Below are positions 55,266 to 64,000 of a stretch of DNA of 64,000 bases, in pieces. The translations under genes were made by a program, and so were the position numbers. The DNA is from Bombella intestini (lineage in GTDB: Bacteria; Pseudomonadota; Alphaproteobacteria; Acetobacterales; Acetobacteraceae), in the NCBI RefSeq assembly GCF_002003665.1, contig NZ_JATM01000003.1, forward strand, positions 186,001 through 250,000, given 5' to 3'. Below the pieces are notes generated by a model that was not told the origin of the DNA, made no database searches, and saw nothing but the letters and a program-made list of their open reading frames with translations. The number at the start of each line of letters is the position of its first letter. Position 1 is the stretch's first letter.

Positions 55266-56777
55266 TTACCGCTGCGCCTGAAGGATAAATTCACTTAGCA
55301 GCTGGCGAAGCTGGCGTGTCCGCTGGGCCATGTTGGAGGTCGCCGCAGAGGTTTCTTCCACCATAGCGGCATTCTCTCGTGTACCTTGATCAATGGTGAC
55401 GACAGCCCCGTTGACATCCCGTAGGGCCGATGCTTGCTCGGATGTTGCCTTGGAGATTTCTTTGAGGTGTGTACCGATATTGGCCACGCTGGAGATGATG
55501 GTGTCGATGGCGCCGCTGGCATCTTTCATGATGGTGGACCCAGAACTGACGTGGGTCTGAGATGTGGTGATGAGGTCTTTGACCTCTTCAGAGGCATCGC
55601 CGACCCGGTTGGCCAATTTGCGGATTTCCTGTGCTAGAACACGGAAGCCACTGCCTGCCTCTCCTGCATGGGCGGCTTCCACGCCGGTATTAAGGGCCAG
55701 CAGATTGGTTTGCGTGGCGATATTGGAGATGACGTTTGTAATCTTGTTTACGGCCTCGGCGGAGCGTTCAATCTCTTCCATGGCCGTGCTGGCACGGCGA
55801 ATCATGGTGCCGAATTGTTCTGTAATAGTTTGGCATTCCTCCACAAACTGAGTGGCCTCACTGACACGGGCCTCGGTGGAGGAGACTGTAGCGGTGATCT
55901 GTTCTACGGCGGCGGCTGTTTTCTCAACAGAGGCTGCCTGCCGTTCTGTACGCTGGGCGAGGTCTTGGGCAGCGCTGTTGATCTCATCGGCTGTATTGTC
56001 GATGCTTTCTGTCGCTTCGCTGATGGTATGGAGTGTCTGACAGAGCGATGAGATAGCACGATTGAGGTTGTCGCGCATGGGGAGGTAGGTGTTGGGGAAA
56101 TCCCCCTCTACCGTGTGCGAGAGATTTTTGTTGGCGAGCGCATCAATAATGTGCCCAAATCGCTCTGTGACAAACCGCCGTTCTTGCTCGATGGCTTCAT
56201 CAAGCTTGTTCATTTCCTCTTTATTGAGCTTCTTGGCCTCGTCAATATAGATGGAAATGGTGAGTTCCATGTCCAAAAAGACGGCTTTGCAGAGGCTGGT
56301 AAGGGATTCCGTCAGCTTGGAGAAAGGTATCTTGGCGGGCAGGAGTGGTGCCGGGGGGGCTAGCTGAGTTGTAACATCTGTGATGATGGAGGTCAGCAGA
56401 AGGGCGTAGCCGCCAATATACCAACGTGGTTCCAGCCCGATTTTGGCATGGGTACGACCGATTTGGCGGACGGTATTGGCATATTGCAGGCCGAAATTAG
56501 CCGCTGAAATATTCTTCCAATAGGTGAGCTGTGCCTGTTTGGCTCTTTGTATCTGTGCTTCTGAACTGAAGAAAATTCTTGTATGCGGTTCTTGGCGGAC
56601 CGAGTCATAAAACGCATCAAGGGCTTTGGGCAGGCATCTGTTAACATATTTCTCAATACGGCGGATAGCCAGACAGTCCCGTTCCCCCAGTTTGAGAAAA
56701 TGCAGCCGGGATTTCAGGTCGTCAGTATCCTCAAGGCTTTCTTTTGGATTAGTCATGATGGCTGAAAAATTAGACAT
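55266..56777 (-). CDS. Globin-coupled methyl-accepting chemotaxis protein (HemAT-like)
   Basis: A 503-residue soluble chemoreceptor without membrane segments. The N-terminal protoglobin domain (about 25-170) carries the proximal heme ligand His110 in GRTHAKIGLEPRWYIGGY, the hallmark of globin-coupled sensors. A linker with a HAMP-adjacent type block (DFPNTYLPMRDNLNRAI) is followed by the coiled-coil signalling domain, with the tip LLALNTGVEAAHAGEAG near 360-376. Expected role: oxygen sensing through a CheA/CheW array. The start at 56777 is chosen because GGGGAT lies just upstream; an ATG at 56795 lacks a ribosome site. The C-terminal CheR-binding pentapeptide is absent. Confidence 0.92.
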   Translation of the reverse strand: MSNFSAIMTNPKESLEDTDDLKSRLHFLKLGERDCLAIRRIEKYVNRCLPKALDAFYDSVRQEPHTRIFFSSEAQIQRAKQAQLTYWKNISAANFGLQYANTVRQIGRTHAKIGLEPRWYIGGYALLLTSIITDVTTQLAPPAPLLPAKIPFSKLTESLTSLCKAVFLDMELTISIYIDEAKKLNKEEMNKLDEAIEQERRFVTERFGHIIDALANKNLSHTVEGDFPNTYLPMRDNLNRAISSLCQTLHTISEATESIDNTADEINSAAQDLAQRTERQAASVEKTAAAVEQITATVSSTEARVSEATQFVEECQTITEQFGTMIRRASTAMEEIERSAEAVNKITNVISNIATQTNLLALNTGVEAAHAGEAGSGFRVLAQEIRKLANRVGDASEEVKDLITTSQTHVSSGSTIMKDASGAIDTIISSVANIGTHLKEISKATSEQASALRDVNGAVVTIDQGTRENAAMVEETSAATSNMAQRTRQLRQLLSEFILQAQR

Positions 56778-57057
56778 GCTATCCCCGTTAAGCATTATTT
56801 AATCGTCACTTGATCGTGATGGAACAAGATATTTTGAAAGCCCTGTGTCTAATAACAATGTTACCAGCACATTAAATAGAATATGAAATTAGTGCAATGA
56901 ATTGGCCTTAATATTCTATTATATTTCTTGTTGTTATCCATTAATTGGCATGTATTATTTCTGTTTCTTTTTAGGGTGTGTCTGGATGGTCTCTGTCCTG
57001 ATATGTTGGTGCCTTCATATCTGGCCATAAAGAAATGGTGGATGGGAGAGCGTGACG

Positions 57058-57903
57058 ATGGTTTTAGGTGGGGAGGCAGGAGTGCCTCTGCAAAGGGCGG
57101 AAGGCACGTTCACGCTCAGCGCGCGTGTCCGGGAGGGACAGACACGGCGGGATGTTTTGCGGCAGGGAGGGTGTAGTCGGCTGCTGTTTCCCCGGCGTGA
57201 TGAAACCCAGCTTGAGGCCGTTATGGTCAATATTTCCGGCGGGCTAGCGGCGGGGGACCAGCTGCGGCATGAGGTACGATGTGAGGAAAGGGCCGAACTT
57301 CTTATAAGTAGTCAGGGGCATGAGCGTGTTTACCGTGCCCGTTCGGAAGACCCGCCCGCTGTAATCCAGACGATCTGTCATCTAGCTCCACATTCTCGAC
57401 TGGAATGGCTGCCTCATGGGACCATCTTCTTCAATGGGGCTCGGTTGGAACGTTCCATGACGGTAGAGATGGCGGGTACAGCCAGTTTTCTTTTTTACGA
57501 GAGTCGTATTTTGGGCCGCCGTGGCTCTGGGGAGCAGTTACAACGGCTGCATGTGCGGGACAGGCTGAGCATCCGGCGGGACGGGCACCCGGCGTTGGAA
57601 GATAGCACAATCATGACAGGGGATGGCTTGCATGAGTATCTTCAGCAGGCTCCGATTGCGGATGGGGCCTGTGTGGAGACCATGCTTGTTCTGGTGGATA
57701 GAGAGGCAGAGAGTTATCTGCCCCGGCTGCGCTCTTTGTTGGAGGATACAGGGCCGGAAGCCTCTTTTGCGGCATCCTGCTGGGATGGCAAACTCGTCAT
57801 GAGGGGGCTAGCCCGTAATAATTGGGTAGTTGAATCTCTCATGAGCAAGATTGTGCCCTGCCTTCGCTCAGGCCGGAGGCTTCCGACAGGCTGGCGTATT
57901 TAA
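57058..57903 (+). CDS. ureD: Urease accessory protein UreD
   Basis: A 281-residue urease maturation chaperone. UreD with UreF and UreG loads nickel into the apo-urease and binds UreC directly. The family block VNISGGLAAGDQLRHEVRCE (about 56-75) is clear, followed by HSRLEWLPHGTIFFNGA (about 109-125), ESRILGRRGSGE and the C-terminal VVESLMSKIVP. The ATG at 57058 lies 9 nt after GGAG; an upstream GTG at 57052 is too close to the ribosome site. It is the first gene of the urease cluster, behind a 280-nt A+T-rich region shared with the divergent chemoreceptor gene. Confidence 0.93.
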   Translation: MVLGGEAGVPLQRAEGTFTLSARVREGQTRRDVLRQGGCSRLLFPRRDETQLEAVMVNISGGLAAGDQLRHEVRCEERAELLISSQGHERVYRARSEDPPAVIQTICHLAPHSRLEWLPHGTIFFNGARLERSMTVEMAGTASFLFYESRILGRRGSGEQLQRLHVRDRLSIRRDGHPALEDSTIMTGDGLHEYLQQAPIADGACVETMLVLVDREAESYLPRLRSLLEDTGPEASFAASCWDGKLVMRGLARNNWVVESLMSKIVPCLRSGRRLPTGWRI

Positions 57904-57955
57904 GAGGAGGCGTTATTGTGGCGGGGAGCAGGTGTAGGCAGGGAGCAAATGGAGC

Positions 57956-58258
57956 ATGAAACTCACCCCACGGGAAAAGGATAAGCTGCTGGTGGCGATG
58001 GCTGCCATCGTGGCCCGTAAGAGGTTGGAGCGGGGTGTGAAGCTGAACTACCCTGAAGCCGTGGCCCTGATTACCGATCATGTCGTGGAAGGTGCCCGCG
58101 ATGGCCGCAGCGTGGCGGACCTTATGGCCAGCGGTGGCGAAGTATTGGTGCGGGAGCAGGTCATGCCCGGTGTAGCGGAGATGATTGCCGATGTGCAGGT
58201 TGAAGCCACCTTTCCCGATGGAACAAAATTAGTGACCGTTCATGACCCAATCCGCTGA
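57956..58258 (+). CDS. ureA: Urease gamma subunit
   Basis: A 100-residue structural subunit of urease. The sequence is canonical: [20 protein letters not shown] at the start, [20 protein letters not shown] in the middle and [20 protein letters not shown] near the end. Urease splits urea into ammonia and carbamate; the gamma subunit is part of the (alpha-beta-gamma)3 unit. The ATG at 57956 has GGAGC 2 nt upstream and a further GGGAGC about 10 nt upstream. It overlaps ureB by 17 nt, and 52 nt separate it from ureD. Confidence 0.97.
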   Translation: MKLTPREKDKLLVAMAAIVARKRLERGVKLNYPEAVALITDHVVEGARDGRSVADLMASGGEVLVREQVMPGVAEMIADVQVEATFPDGTKLVTVHDPIR

Positions 58259-58604
58259 GCAACAGCAGGAGTGCCTGCCAGAAGGAGCCATTCCCGGTGA
58301 GATTTTACCCGCAGAAGGGGAGATCATTCTCAATGAGGGGCAACCGACCCGGCGGCTGATGGTTGTCAATACAGGTGATCGCCCCGTGCAGGTAGGCAGT
58401 CATTATCATTTTGCCGAGGTGAACCCGGCCCTGCATTTCGATCGTGAACAGGCCTGGGGCTGGCGGTTGGATATTCCTTCTGGCGGGGCTGTCCGTTTCG
58501 AGCCGGGGCAGGAGCGGGAAGTAACGCTCGTTCCCTATGGTGGTGCAGGGCAGATCAGAGGGTTTCATGGTGGGGACCGGAACAGAGAGAAGGAAATATC
58601 ATGA
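58242..58604 (+). CDS. ureB: Urease beta subunit
   Basis: A 120-residue structural subunit. The family core is complete: [19 protein letters not shown], then [40 protein letters not shown] and [13 protein letters not shown]. The first 16 residues before IPGE are an extra Gln/Glu-rich extension; no closer start codon is available, so the extension seems real. The ATG lies inside the end of ureA, which suggests coupled translation. The stop codon overlaps the ureC start (ATGA). Confidence 0.96.
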   Translation: MTQSAEQQQECLPEGAIPGEILPAEGEIILNEGQPTRRLMVVNTGDRPVQVGSHYHFAEVNPALHFDREQAWGWRLDIPSGGAVRFEPGQEREVTLVPYGGAGQIRGFHGGDRNREKEIS

Positions 58605-60310
58605 GCCGTTTGTCTCGCCATGATTATGCCCATCAGTACGGCCCCACGACTGGAGACCGCCTGCGACTAGCCGATACGGCACTGATTGCTGAAATTGAAG
58701 ACGATCGGACTCTTTATGGGGAAGAGGTGTGCTTTGGTGGTGGCAAGACCATCCGGGACGGCATGGGCCAGTCCCAGCGCAGTCAGGCTGAAGGAGCGAT
58801 GGATACGGTCATCACCAATGCGGTGATTTTTGACCATTGGGGAATCATCAAGGCGGATATTGGCATTCGTGCGGGCCGTATTGCGGCCATCGGTAAGGCT
58901 GGGAACCCGGATACCCAACGGGGGGTGGACATTGTCATTGGGCCGGGAACGGAGATCATCGCTGCGGAAGGGCGCATCGTCACGCCGGGCGGGATCGATA
59001 GTCACATTCACTATATTTGTCCCCAGCAGGTTGAAGAAGCCCTCGCCGCTGGGGTCACGACCCTCGTAGGTGGGGGAACAGGTCCCGCCACCGGGACAGC
59101 CGCCACAACCTGCACGCCGGGGCCATGGCATATGGCCCGGATGCTTCAGGCCGCTGAAGGTCTGCCCGTTAATCTTGCTTTTGCGGGAAAGGGTAATGCT
59201 TCTCGCCCTGCGGCACTGGAGGAGATGGTGCGTGCCGGGGCTTCCTGCCTGAAGTTGCATGAAGATTGGGGCAGTACGCCATCTGCTATTGACTGCTGTT
59301 TGTCTGTCGCAGATCGGATGGATGTGCAGGTGATGATTCACACTGATACGCTCAATGAAAGCGGCTTCGTGGAGGATACCATCGCCGCCTTTAAGGGGCG
59401 GACGATTCACGCTTTCCATACGGAGGGTGCCGGGGGTGGCCATGCACCGGACATCATCCGAGTGGCGGGCTTACCGAATGTGCTGCCATCCTCCACCAAT
59501 CCGACCCGACCTTACACGGTTAATACGCTGGATGAGCATCTGGATATGCTGATGGTTTGCCACCATCTCAATCCTCGTGTGCCAGAAGATATCGCCTTTG
59601 CGGAAAGTCGTATCCGTAAGGAGACCATCGCCGCAGAGGACATTCTCCATGACATGGGGGTGCTGGCCATGATGTCCTCAGACAGTCAGGCGATGGGCCG
59701 TGTGGGGGAAGTCCCCCTGCGGACATGGCAGACAGCCCATAAGATGAAATGCCAGAGAGGGCCTTTGACGGGGGATAATGAGCGGGCGGATAATGCCCGC
59801 ATCAAACGCTATCTGGCTAAATATACCATCAATCCCGCTATTGCTCATGGCTTGTCGCATGAAGTTGGCTCTATTGCCGTAGGGAAGCTGGCTGATCTGG
59901 CTGTGTGGGATCCGGCCTTCTTTGCTGTTAAGCCCGACCTTGTGGTGAAGGGTGGGATGATTGTTTACGCCATGATGGGCGACCCTAATGCGTCTATTCC
60001 CACACCGCAGCCTGTGCATGGCCGGATGATGTTTGGAGCTTATGGCGAGGCTTTGGCAGCGACCTGCACGACTTTTGTCTCGCAAGCCGCTTTGGAGGAT
60101 GAGATCGGCCTGAAGTTGGGGTTGAAACGTTCCCTCTCTGCGGTACGCAACACACGGGGCGGTATTGGCAAGGTGGATATGGTCCATAACAACGCCATGC
60201 CTCATATTGAAGTTGACCCGGAAACTTATGAAGTCCGGGTTGATGGTGAGCCGCTGACCTGCGAGCCTGCGGCTGTTCTCCCTATGGCACAGAGGTATTT
60301 TCTGTTCTGA
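58601..60310 (+). CDS. ureC: Urease alpha subunit (catalytic)
   Basis: A 569-residue catalytic subunit. The nickel ligands are visible: His135 and His137 in [13 protein letters not shown], the carbamylated Lys218 in [11 protein letters not shown], the His pair around [12 protein letters not shown], and Asp in [13 protein letters not shown]. The mobile flap Cys320 lies in [17 protein letters not shown]. The length (about 570) is standard. All catalytic residues are kept, so an active enzyme is expected. The first codon overlaps the ureB stop, and the stop overlaps ureE (TGATG). The subunits are separate genes, unlike the fused forms of Helicobacter. Confidence 0.98.
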   Translation: MSRLSRHDYAHQYGPTTGDRLRLADTALIAEIEDDRTLYGEEVCFGGGKTIRDGMGQSQRSQAEGAMDTVITNAVIFDHWGIIKADIGIRAGRIAAIGKAGNPDTQRGVDIVIGPGTEIIAAEGRIVTPGGIDSHIHYICPQQVEEALAAGVTTLVGGGTGPATGTAATTCTPGPWHMARMLQAAEGLPVNLAFAGKGNASRPAALEEMVRAGASCLKLHEDWGSTPSAIDCCLSVADRMDVQVMIHTDTLNESGFVEDTIAAFKGRTIHAFHTEGAGGGHAPDIIRVAGLPNVLPSSTNPTRPYTVNTLDEHLDMLMVCHHLNPRVPEDIAFAESRIRKETIAAEDILHDMGVLAMMSSDSQAMGRVGEVPLRTWQTAHKMKCQRGPLTGDNERADNARIKRYLAKYTINPAIAHGLSHEVGSIAVGKLADLAVWDPAFFAVKPDLVVKGGMIVYAMMGDPNASIPTPQPVHGRMMFGAYGEALAATCTTFVSQAALEDEIGLKLGLKRSLSAVRNTRGGIGKVDMVHNNAMPHIEVDPETYEVRVDGEPLTCEPAAVLPMAQRYFLF

Positions 60311-60798
60311 TGAAACATGTTGTCGATATCCTGCCAGCAGGTCGCTGGAACGAGGCAGAGGCCGCTGATGTTTTCGTGGCGGATTATGAGGGGCGGCACA
60401 GGCGGCGCATTGTTCTGTCCCTAAAAAGCGGGGAGCGTGTTCTGCTGGAGTTGAAGGAGGCCCGTCTGCTTAATGAGGGGGAAGGGCTGGTGCTGGATGA
60501 TGGGCGTATCATTCGGGTAGAGGCTCTGCCGGAAGCCCTTATGGAAGTCACGGCCCATTCGGCTTTGCATCTGCTCCAGTTGGCATGGCATCTGGGTAAC
60601 CGGCATTTGCCTGCCATGATAGAGGAAAAGCGGATTCTGGTGCGGCAAGATGCCGTGATTGCCGATATGCTCGCTGGGCTAGGGGCGCATGTGCATCTCT
60701 GCGAGGCACCTTTTTCGCCAGAAAGCGGGGCCTATGCGGGGCGTGGCGGGCATGATCATGCCCACAGCCACAGCCACAGCCACAGCCACAAGGTCTGA
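60310..60798 (+). CDS. ureE: Urease accessory nickel chaperone UreE
   Basis: A 162-residue metallochaperone delivering Ni2+ to the UreDFG-apourease complex. The N-terminal peptide-binding domain starts [13 protein letters not shown]; the metal-binding domain carries HLLQLAWHLGNRHLPAMIEE, which holds the conserved interface His. The C-terminal tail is a His/Ser-rich run (HDHAHSHSHSHSHKV) encoded by a CACAGC tandem repeat, so it can hold several extra metal ions, as in Klebsiella UreE. The start overlaps the ureC stop by one base, and the stop overlaps ureF by one base. Confidence 0.95.
   Translation: MKHVVDILPAGRWNEAEAADVFVADYEGRHRRRIVLSLKSGERVLLELKEARLLNEGEGLVLDDGRIIRVEALPEALMEVTAHSALHLLQLAWHLGNRHLPAMIEEKRILVRQDAVIADMLAGLGAHVHLCEAPFSPESGAYAGRGGHDHAHSHSHSHSHKV
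60763..60790 (+). repeat. CACAGC tandem repeat in the ureE 3' end
   Basis: Four complete CACAGC units plus CACA run from 60763 to 60790. The hexamer keeps the frame and encodes repeated His-Ser, so slippage would change only the length of the His-rich tail. Confidence 0.9.
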
Positions 60799-61469
60799 TG
60801 AACCGAGTGGAAGGAATAGGCTTTCTTCAGCTTCTCTCATGGGTATCTCCGGCCTTTCCGACAGGCAATTACGCTTATAGTCACGGTTTGGAATGGGCTG
60901 TAGAGCAAGGTAGCCTGCATGATGTGCAGTCCCTCTGCCTGTGGCTTACAGCCCTTCTGGAACATGGTTCCCTGAGGAATGATCTAATCTTTCTGAAGGA
61001 AGCGTGGGACCATGCCACGGATGAAGCTGCCCTCATGGAGCTGGCAGCTCATGTTCTAGCCTGTGCATCATCACGGGAACGGTATGAGGAAACGCTCTGG
61101 CAGGGGGAGGCTTTTCTACGGGCAGCATCTGTTTGGCAGCCCGACTGTGAGAGACTGCGCCAGATGATGGCGTGTCCGCTACCGGTGGCGCAGGGACTTG
61201 TTTTTAGCCGGGGCGGTGTCGGGCGGGATGAAGCCCTTCAGGCAGGGGCTTATGGTGCCGTGGCGGCTCTTGTGGCAGCTGTGGTCAAGCTGGTGCCATT
61301 GGGGCAGACGGATGGGTTGCGTGCGCTGCACCATATGGAGCGTGTCATCCAGAAGGCCGTGTTAGAGACCAAGGGGCGGACATTGGCGGATGTGGGTAGT
61401 GCCTGTTTTGCTGCCGACCTTGCGGCTATCCATCACGAAACACAGAGAACAAGGCTTTTTCGTACATGA
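60798..61469 (+). CDS. ureF: Urease accessory protein UreF
   Basis: A 223-residue helical protein, part of the UreD-UreF-UreG maturation complex; UreF is thought to gate GTP hydrolysis by UreG. The family pattern is visible: [20 protein letters not shown] near residues 9-28, [10 protein letters not shown] after it, and [20 protein letters not shown] in the later helices. The ending is [18 protein letters not shown] and beyond. The stop overlaps the ureG start by 4 nt (ATGA). It is translationally coupled to ureE as well. Confidence 0.95.
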   Translation: MNRVEGIGFLQLLSWVSPAFPTGNYAYSHGLEWAVEQGSLHDVQSLCLWLTALLEHGSLRNDLIFLKEAWDHATDEAALMELAAHVLACASSRERYEETLWQGEAFLRAASVWQPDCERLRQMMACPLPVAQGLVFSRGGVGRDEALQAGAYGAVAALVAAVVKLVPLGQTDGLRALHHMERVIQKAVLETKGRTLADVGSACFAADLAAIHHETQRTRLFRT

Positions 61470-62104
61470 CGACATCATCTTCTGATCATCTGGTTGCCGG
61501 ACGGCACGGCCCTTTGCGTGTGGGGATTGGCGGGCCGGTCGGTACGGGTAAGACGGCCCTCATGGATGCGCTCTGTCGTATTTTCCGCCAGTCTTATAGC
61601 GTGGCGGCCCTGACCAACGATATCTATACCCGTGAGGATGCCGAGTTCCTCACCCGTGCCGGCTCTCTCCCGCCAGAGCGGATTATGGGGATCGAGACAG
61701 GGGGATGCCCGCACACGGCCATCCGGGAAGATGCCAGCATCAATCTGGCAGGGATCGAGACGTTGCGGGAGCGGTTTCCCGATCTGGACCTCGTTTTGGT
61801 AGAAAGTGGGGGTGATAATCTCGCTGCCACTTTCAGCCCCGAACTGGCAGACTTGACGATTTATGTCATTGACGTGTCTGCTGGGGATAAGATTCCCCGT
61901 AAGGGTGGGCCGGGAATTACACGCAGCGATTTGCTGGTTATCAACAAGACGGACCTTGCACCGCATGTCGGGGCCGATTTGAACGTGATGGACCGGGATA
62001 GCCGCATGATGCGGGGCAGCCGTCCTTTTGTCTTCACCAATATCCGGGCTGGTGAAGGGGTGGAGGCCGTTGCCCGCTTTATCATAGAGCAGGGTGGGCT
62101 GTAA
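61466..62104 (+). CDS. ureG: Urease accessory GTPase UreG
   Basis: A 212-residue SIMIBI GTPase driving nickel insertion into urease. The P-loop is [16 protein letters not shown] near residues 23-38. [20 protein letters not shown] and [17 protein letters not shown] carry the metal-binding Cys-Pro-His of Ure[21 protein letters not shown] is the switch region, and [15 protein letters not shown] the guanine-specificity motif (NKTD). The length is standard. It ends the urease cluster, with a hairpin at 62108. Confidence 0.97.
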   Translation: MTTSSSDHLVAGRHGPLRVGIGGPVGTGKTALMDALCRIFRQSYSVAALTNDIYTREDAEFLTRAGSLPPERIMGIETGGCPHTAIREDASINLAGIETLRERFPDLDLVLVESGGDNLAATFSPELADLTIYVIDVSAGDKIPRKGGPGITRSDLLVINKTDLAPHVGADLNVMDRDSRMMRGSRPFVFTNIRAGEGVEAVARFIIEQGGL

Positions 62105-62107
62105 CCC

Positions 62108-62131
62108 GCCCTGACTCCTTCAGGGCTTCTT
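62108..62131. terminator. Hairpin between ureG and the convergent permease gene
   Basis: GCCCTGA (62108-62114) and TCAGGGC (62120-62126) form a 7-bp stem followed by TTCTT on the plus strand. It overlaps the last codons of the permease gene on the minus strand. Confidence 0.5.
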
Positions 62132-63736
62132 CAGGCCAGCACAGAGAGAGCAGACTGTGTCGTCCTGCTCTGGCAGGCACAGCATGTCGGGCCGTTCATA
62201 CTCGCCCTCGCAAGAGATGCAGCGGTGTAGGTCGGTGTTGGCTGTTCCATCGGAATGGAAGCGGGGGGCGGCAATGCCGTCATCATCCCGCAGTAGGTAG
62301 GTGCGCCCTCGTGTCAGCAGGGCCAGAAGAGGCGTAGCGATGCTGGCGACCAGAAAGGCGATGAGGGCGGAGTAGGGCTGTAATCCAGCCCCTAGCACGC
62401 CCTCATAGGCTAGAATGGAGACCAGAGTTGCTAATAGGAAGGCCCCCGTGCCAACCGGATTAACGGCGGGGAGCATCGTCCGGCGGAACTCTGGTTCTTT
62501 CGGGGAAAGGCCAAGCAGATATTTGTTGAAGACAATATCCGCCGTAACGGTCATGATCCATGCGATGGCACAGTCTGCATAGAGGCTGAGAATGGCCTGA
62601 AGGATGGAGAACATGTTACCTTCCATCAGGGCTAGAGCCAGCAGCAGATTAATGACCAGAAAGACCAACCGGCCGGGGAAATGGCCCGTTAGCCGTGTAT
62701 AGGCACTCGTCCATGCGAGCGAGCCTGAATAGGCGTTCGTGACGTTGATCTTGATCTGACTGATAACGACCAGCACTACAGCCAGAATCATGGCGAGGGT
62801 GGGGGTAAAGATAGTCTGCAAAGCGGCAAGGAACTGATGCACCGGCTCGGTAGCGGTATGGGCACCAACCTGCTTCAGAATAAAGACAGCTAGAAACGCC
62901 CCGATGATCTGTTTCAAAGCCCCCAGAATGACCCAGCCCGGCCCCGCTGCAATGACGCTGAGCCACCATGATAGGCGGTTCTCTTTCGTCTTTGTGGGCA
63001 TGAAGCGCAGATAGTCGATTTGTTCACCAATCTGCGCCATGAGAGCGAGGGCCACGCCAGAAGAAAGCATGATAGCCGAAAGACTCAGGGCCTCATGGCC
63101 GGAAAGACCGGGGAAGCTGAGAAAATGCGGCACCAGGGCAGGTTGTTTGTAGATGAGATAGCTTACTGGCCCTAGCATGAGCAGCAGCCAGAGCGGTGTC
63201 GTCCAGACCTGCATTTTGGCGAGAGCCTTCATGCCATAAAGGACGAAGGGGAAGACTACGAGCGTAGAGAGCAGATACCCGGCCCAGAGCGGTAGCCCCA
63301 GCCCAAGAGCCAGCCCCTGCGCCATGATTGATCCCTCCAGCGCAAAGAGAATACAGGTAAAGCTGGCAAAGACGAGCGAGGTCAGGATGGAGCCACTATA
63401 GCCAAACCCGGCGCCACGGGAGATCAGGTCAAGATCGATATTATATCGGGCGGCATACCAAGCGAGTGGAAAGCCGCTGATGAAGATGATGAAAGCTGCT
63501 ACCAGAATACCCAGAATGGCATTCCATGTCCCATAAGAGAGAGCGATAGAGGCACCAATGGAGAAATCGGCCAGATAGGCAATACCACCTAGAGCCGTAA
63601 TAGCTACCGTTGCGGGCGACCAGCGGCGATAATGGCTAGGGGCGTAACGGAGGGGGTAATCATCATCGGCCCGTTTGCCGTCATGTCTGTCATCTGTCTG
63701 AGAAGAAGAGGGCGTTGTTTGCTGGCCTGTACTCAT
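62120..63736 (-). CDS. NCS1-like purine/cytosine permease family transporter with cysteine-rich C-terminal tail
   Basis: A 538-residue membrane protein with about 12 helices resembling the nucleobase:cation symporter-1 family. The N-terminus is hydrophilic (about 40 residues, Ser/Thr/Asp-rich). After the last helix comes a cytoplasmic tail with CISC, a lone Cys 10 residues later, and CSLC (last 37 residues). These Cys pairs could bind zinc. From memory, similar Cys-rich tails occur in transporter-like sensor kinases; this should be checked. The start at 63736 has GGAGACACC upstream. It faces the urease operon, so a urea, allantoin or purine-derived substrate is plausible but unproven. Confidence 0.78.
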   Translation of the reverse strand: MSTGQQTTPSSSQTDDRHDGKRADDDYPLRYAPSHYRRWSPATVAITALGGIAYLADFSIGASIALSYGTWNAILGILVAAFIIFISGFPLAWYAARYNIDLDLISRGAGFGYSGSILTSLVFASFTCILFALEGSIMAQGLALGLGLPLWAGYLLSTLVVFPFVLYGMKALAKMQVWTTPLWLLLMLGPVSYLIYKQPALVPHFLSFPGLSGHEALSLSAIMLSSGVALALMAQIGEQIDYLRFMPTKTKENRLSWWLSVIAAGPGWVILGALKQIIGAFLAVFILKQVGAHTATEPVHQFLAALQTIFTPTLAMILAVVLVVISQIKINVTNAYSGSLAWTSAYTRLTGHFPGRLVFLVINLLLALALMEGNMFSILQAILSLYADCAIAWIMTVTADIVFNKYLLGLSPKEPEFRRTMLPAVNPVGTGAFLLATLVSILAYEGVLGAGLQPYSALIAFLVASIATPLLALLTRGRTYLLRDDDGIAAPRFHSDGTANTDLHRCISCEGEYERPDMLCLPEQDDTVCSLCAGLKKP

Positions 63737-63909
63737 GAGGTGGTGTCTCCTTGTCTTCCAGAAGGGTAGACTAGGGTATTCATAACGAAACCGGAACAGT
63801 AAAAATCCGTTTCTGTGGATTTGTATGAGAGGGCAGTCGCTATAAGGCCGTTGGGCAGGCACCGTCCGAATAAGGGGGTGTTTTTACTCTCGGGAAGCAC
63901 ATTTGTGTT

Positions 63910-63929
63910 ATGTTACGTTTTTGTAACAT
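63910..63929. promoter_or_regulatory. Perfect 20-nt inverted repeat, candidate operator
   Basis: ATGTTAC (63910-63916), a GTTTTT spacer and GTAACAT (63923-63929) form 7-nt perfect arms, the kind of site bound by TetR- or MarR-like dimers. It lies 170 nt upstream of the minus-strand permease and just before possible ATG starts (63928 or 63950) whose frames run out of the window, so the target gene is undecided. Confidence 0.5.
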
Positions 63930-64000
63930 GGCGCTAACTTTCGGTAATCATGGCAGGAATTGCCAGTATTCATCAGGGGAAAAGGCCTTTCCCGTATGGG

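Noticed and set aside
63928-64000. Start of a possible plus-strand gene at the right edge
   Set aside because: ATG codons at 63928 and 63950 both open frames that run off the window. The visible 17 to 24 codons are too few to choose a gene or a function.

Overview
The window reads as chromosome of an alphaproteobacterium of the family Acetobacteraceae (acetic acid bacteria). The supporting features are a transaldolase/glucose-6-phosphate isomerase fusion in a dense pentose-phosphate and gluconate operon, a type II NADH dehydrogenase, a fused ispDF gene, MetZ-type methionine synthesis behind a SAM-II riboswitch, and a CtrA-type regulator. The genus cannot be fixed from the sequence alone; the complete urease cluster and gluconate-centred metabolism would fit a Saccharibacter/Bombella/Gluconobacter-like lineage. 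I see no phage, IS element, integron or CRISPR array. The window is gene dense with short intergenic gaps, so it looks like core genome with a few accessory islands.

Layout. 1-6148: RluC-type pseudouridine synthase (cut by the left edge), AsmA, ATP12 chaperone, then apaG-ispDF on the minus strand. 6149-7734: metZ with promoter and SAM-II riboswitch, and tRNA-Gly(CCC) with its own promoter. 7774-12744: a three-gene minus-strand operon of homocysteine S-methyltransferase, TonB-dependent receptor and NCS1 permease. 13076-14404: a 2-oxoglutarate/Fe(II) dioxygenase and a small secreted protein. 14597-18277: ndh, argJ and a periplasmic parvulin. 18621-35071: the long plus-strand housekeeping run secA, yebC, ruvCAB, ybgC-tolQRAB-pal-cpoB, tilS, ftsH, glmM. 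35194-39719: a CtrA-like regulator whose phospho-acceptor aspartate is replaced by glutamate, an M29 aminopeptidase with a small unknown partner, hisC and an ankyrin protein. 40068-48942: tkt, tal-pgi, gnd, a HAD phosphatase, pgl, rpiA, gntK. 49105-56777: a HerA-like ATPase with a flavoprotein, panC, glycerol dehydrogenase, a GT2 glycosyltransferase and a globin-coupled chemoreceptor. 57058-62104: ureDABCEFG, facing a second NCS1-like permease that carries a cysteine-rich tail (62120-63736).

How the parts work together. The tkt-gntK operon gathers most of the pentose phosphate pathway plus gluconate entry (zwf is not in the window), which suits an organism that oxidises sugars periplasmically and feeds gluconate back in. 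The ruv-tol-pal-tilS-ftsH block supplies DNA repair, envelope integrity and membrane quality control. The urease block would release ammonia from urea, and the adjacent convergent permease is a candidate importer of urea or of a nitrogenous precursor. Methionine appears twice: a SAM-sensing metZ, and next to it an uptake-like operon led by homocysteine S-methyltransferase, which may scavenge a methyl donor such as S-methylmethionine (inference).

The items most worth a second look are the natural Asp51-to-Glu change in the CtrA-like receiver, the MmuM/TonB receptor/NCS1 operon, the NCS1 permease with a zinc-binding-like tail beside urease, and the SAM-II riboswitch separated from metZ by about 90 nt of extra leader.
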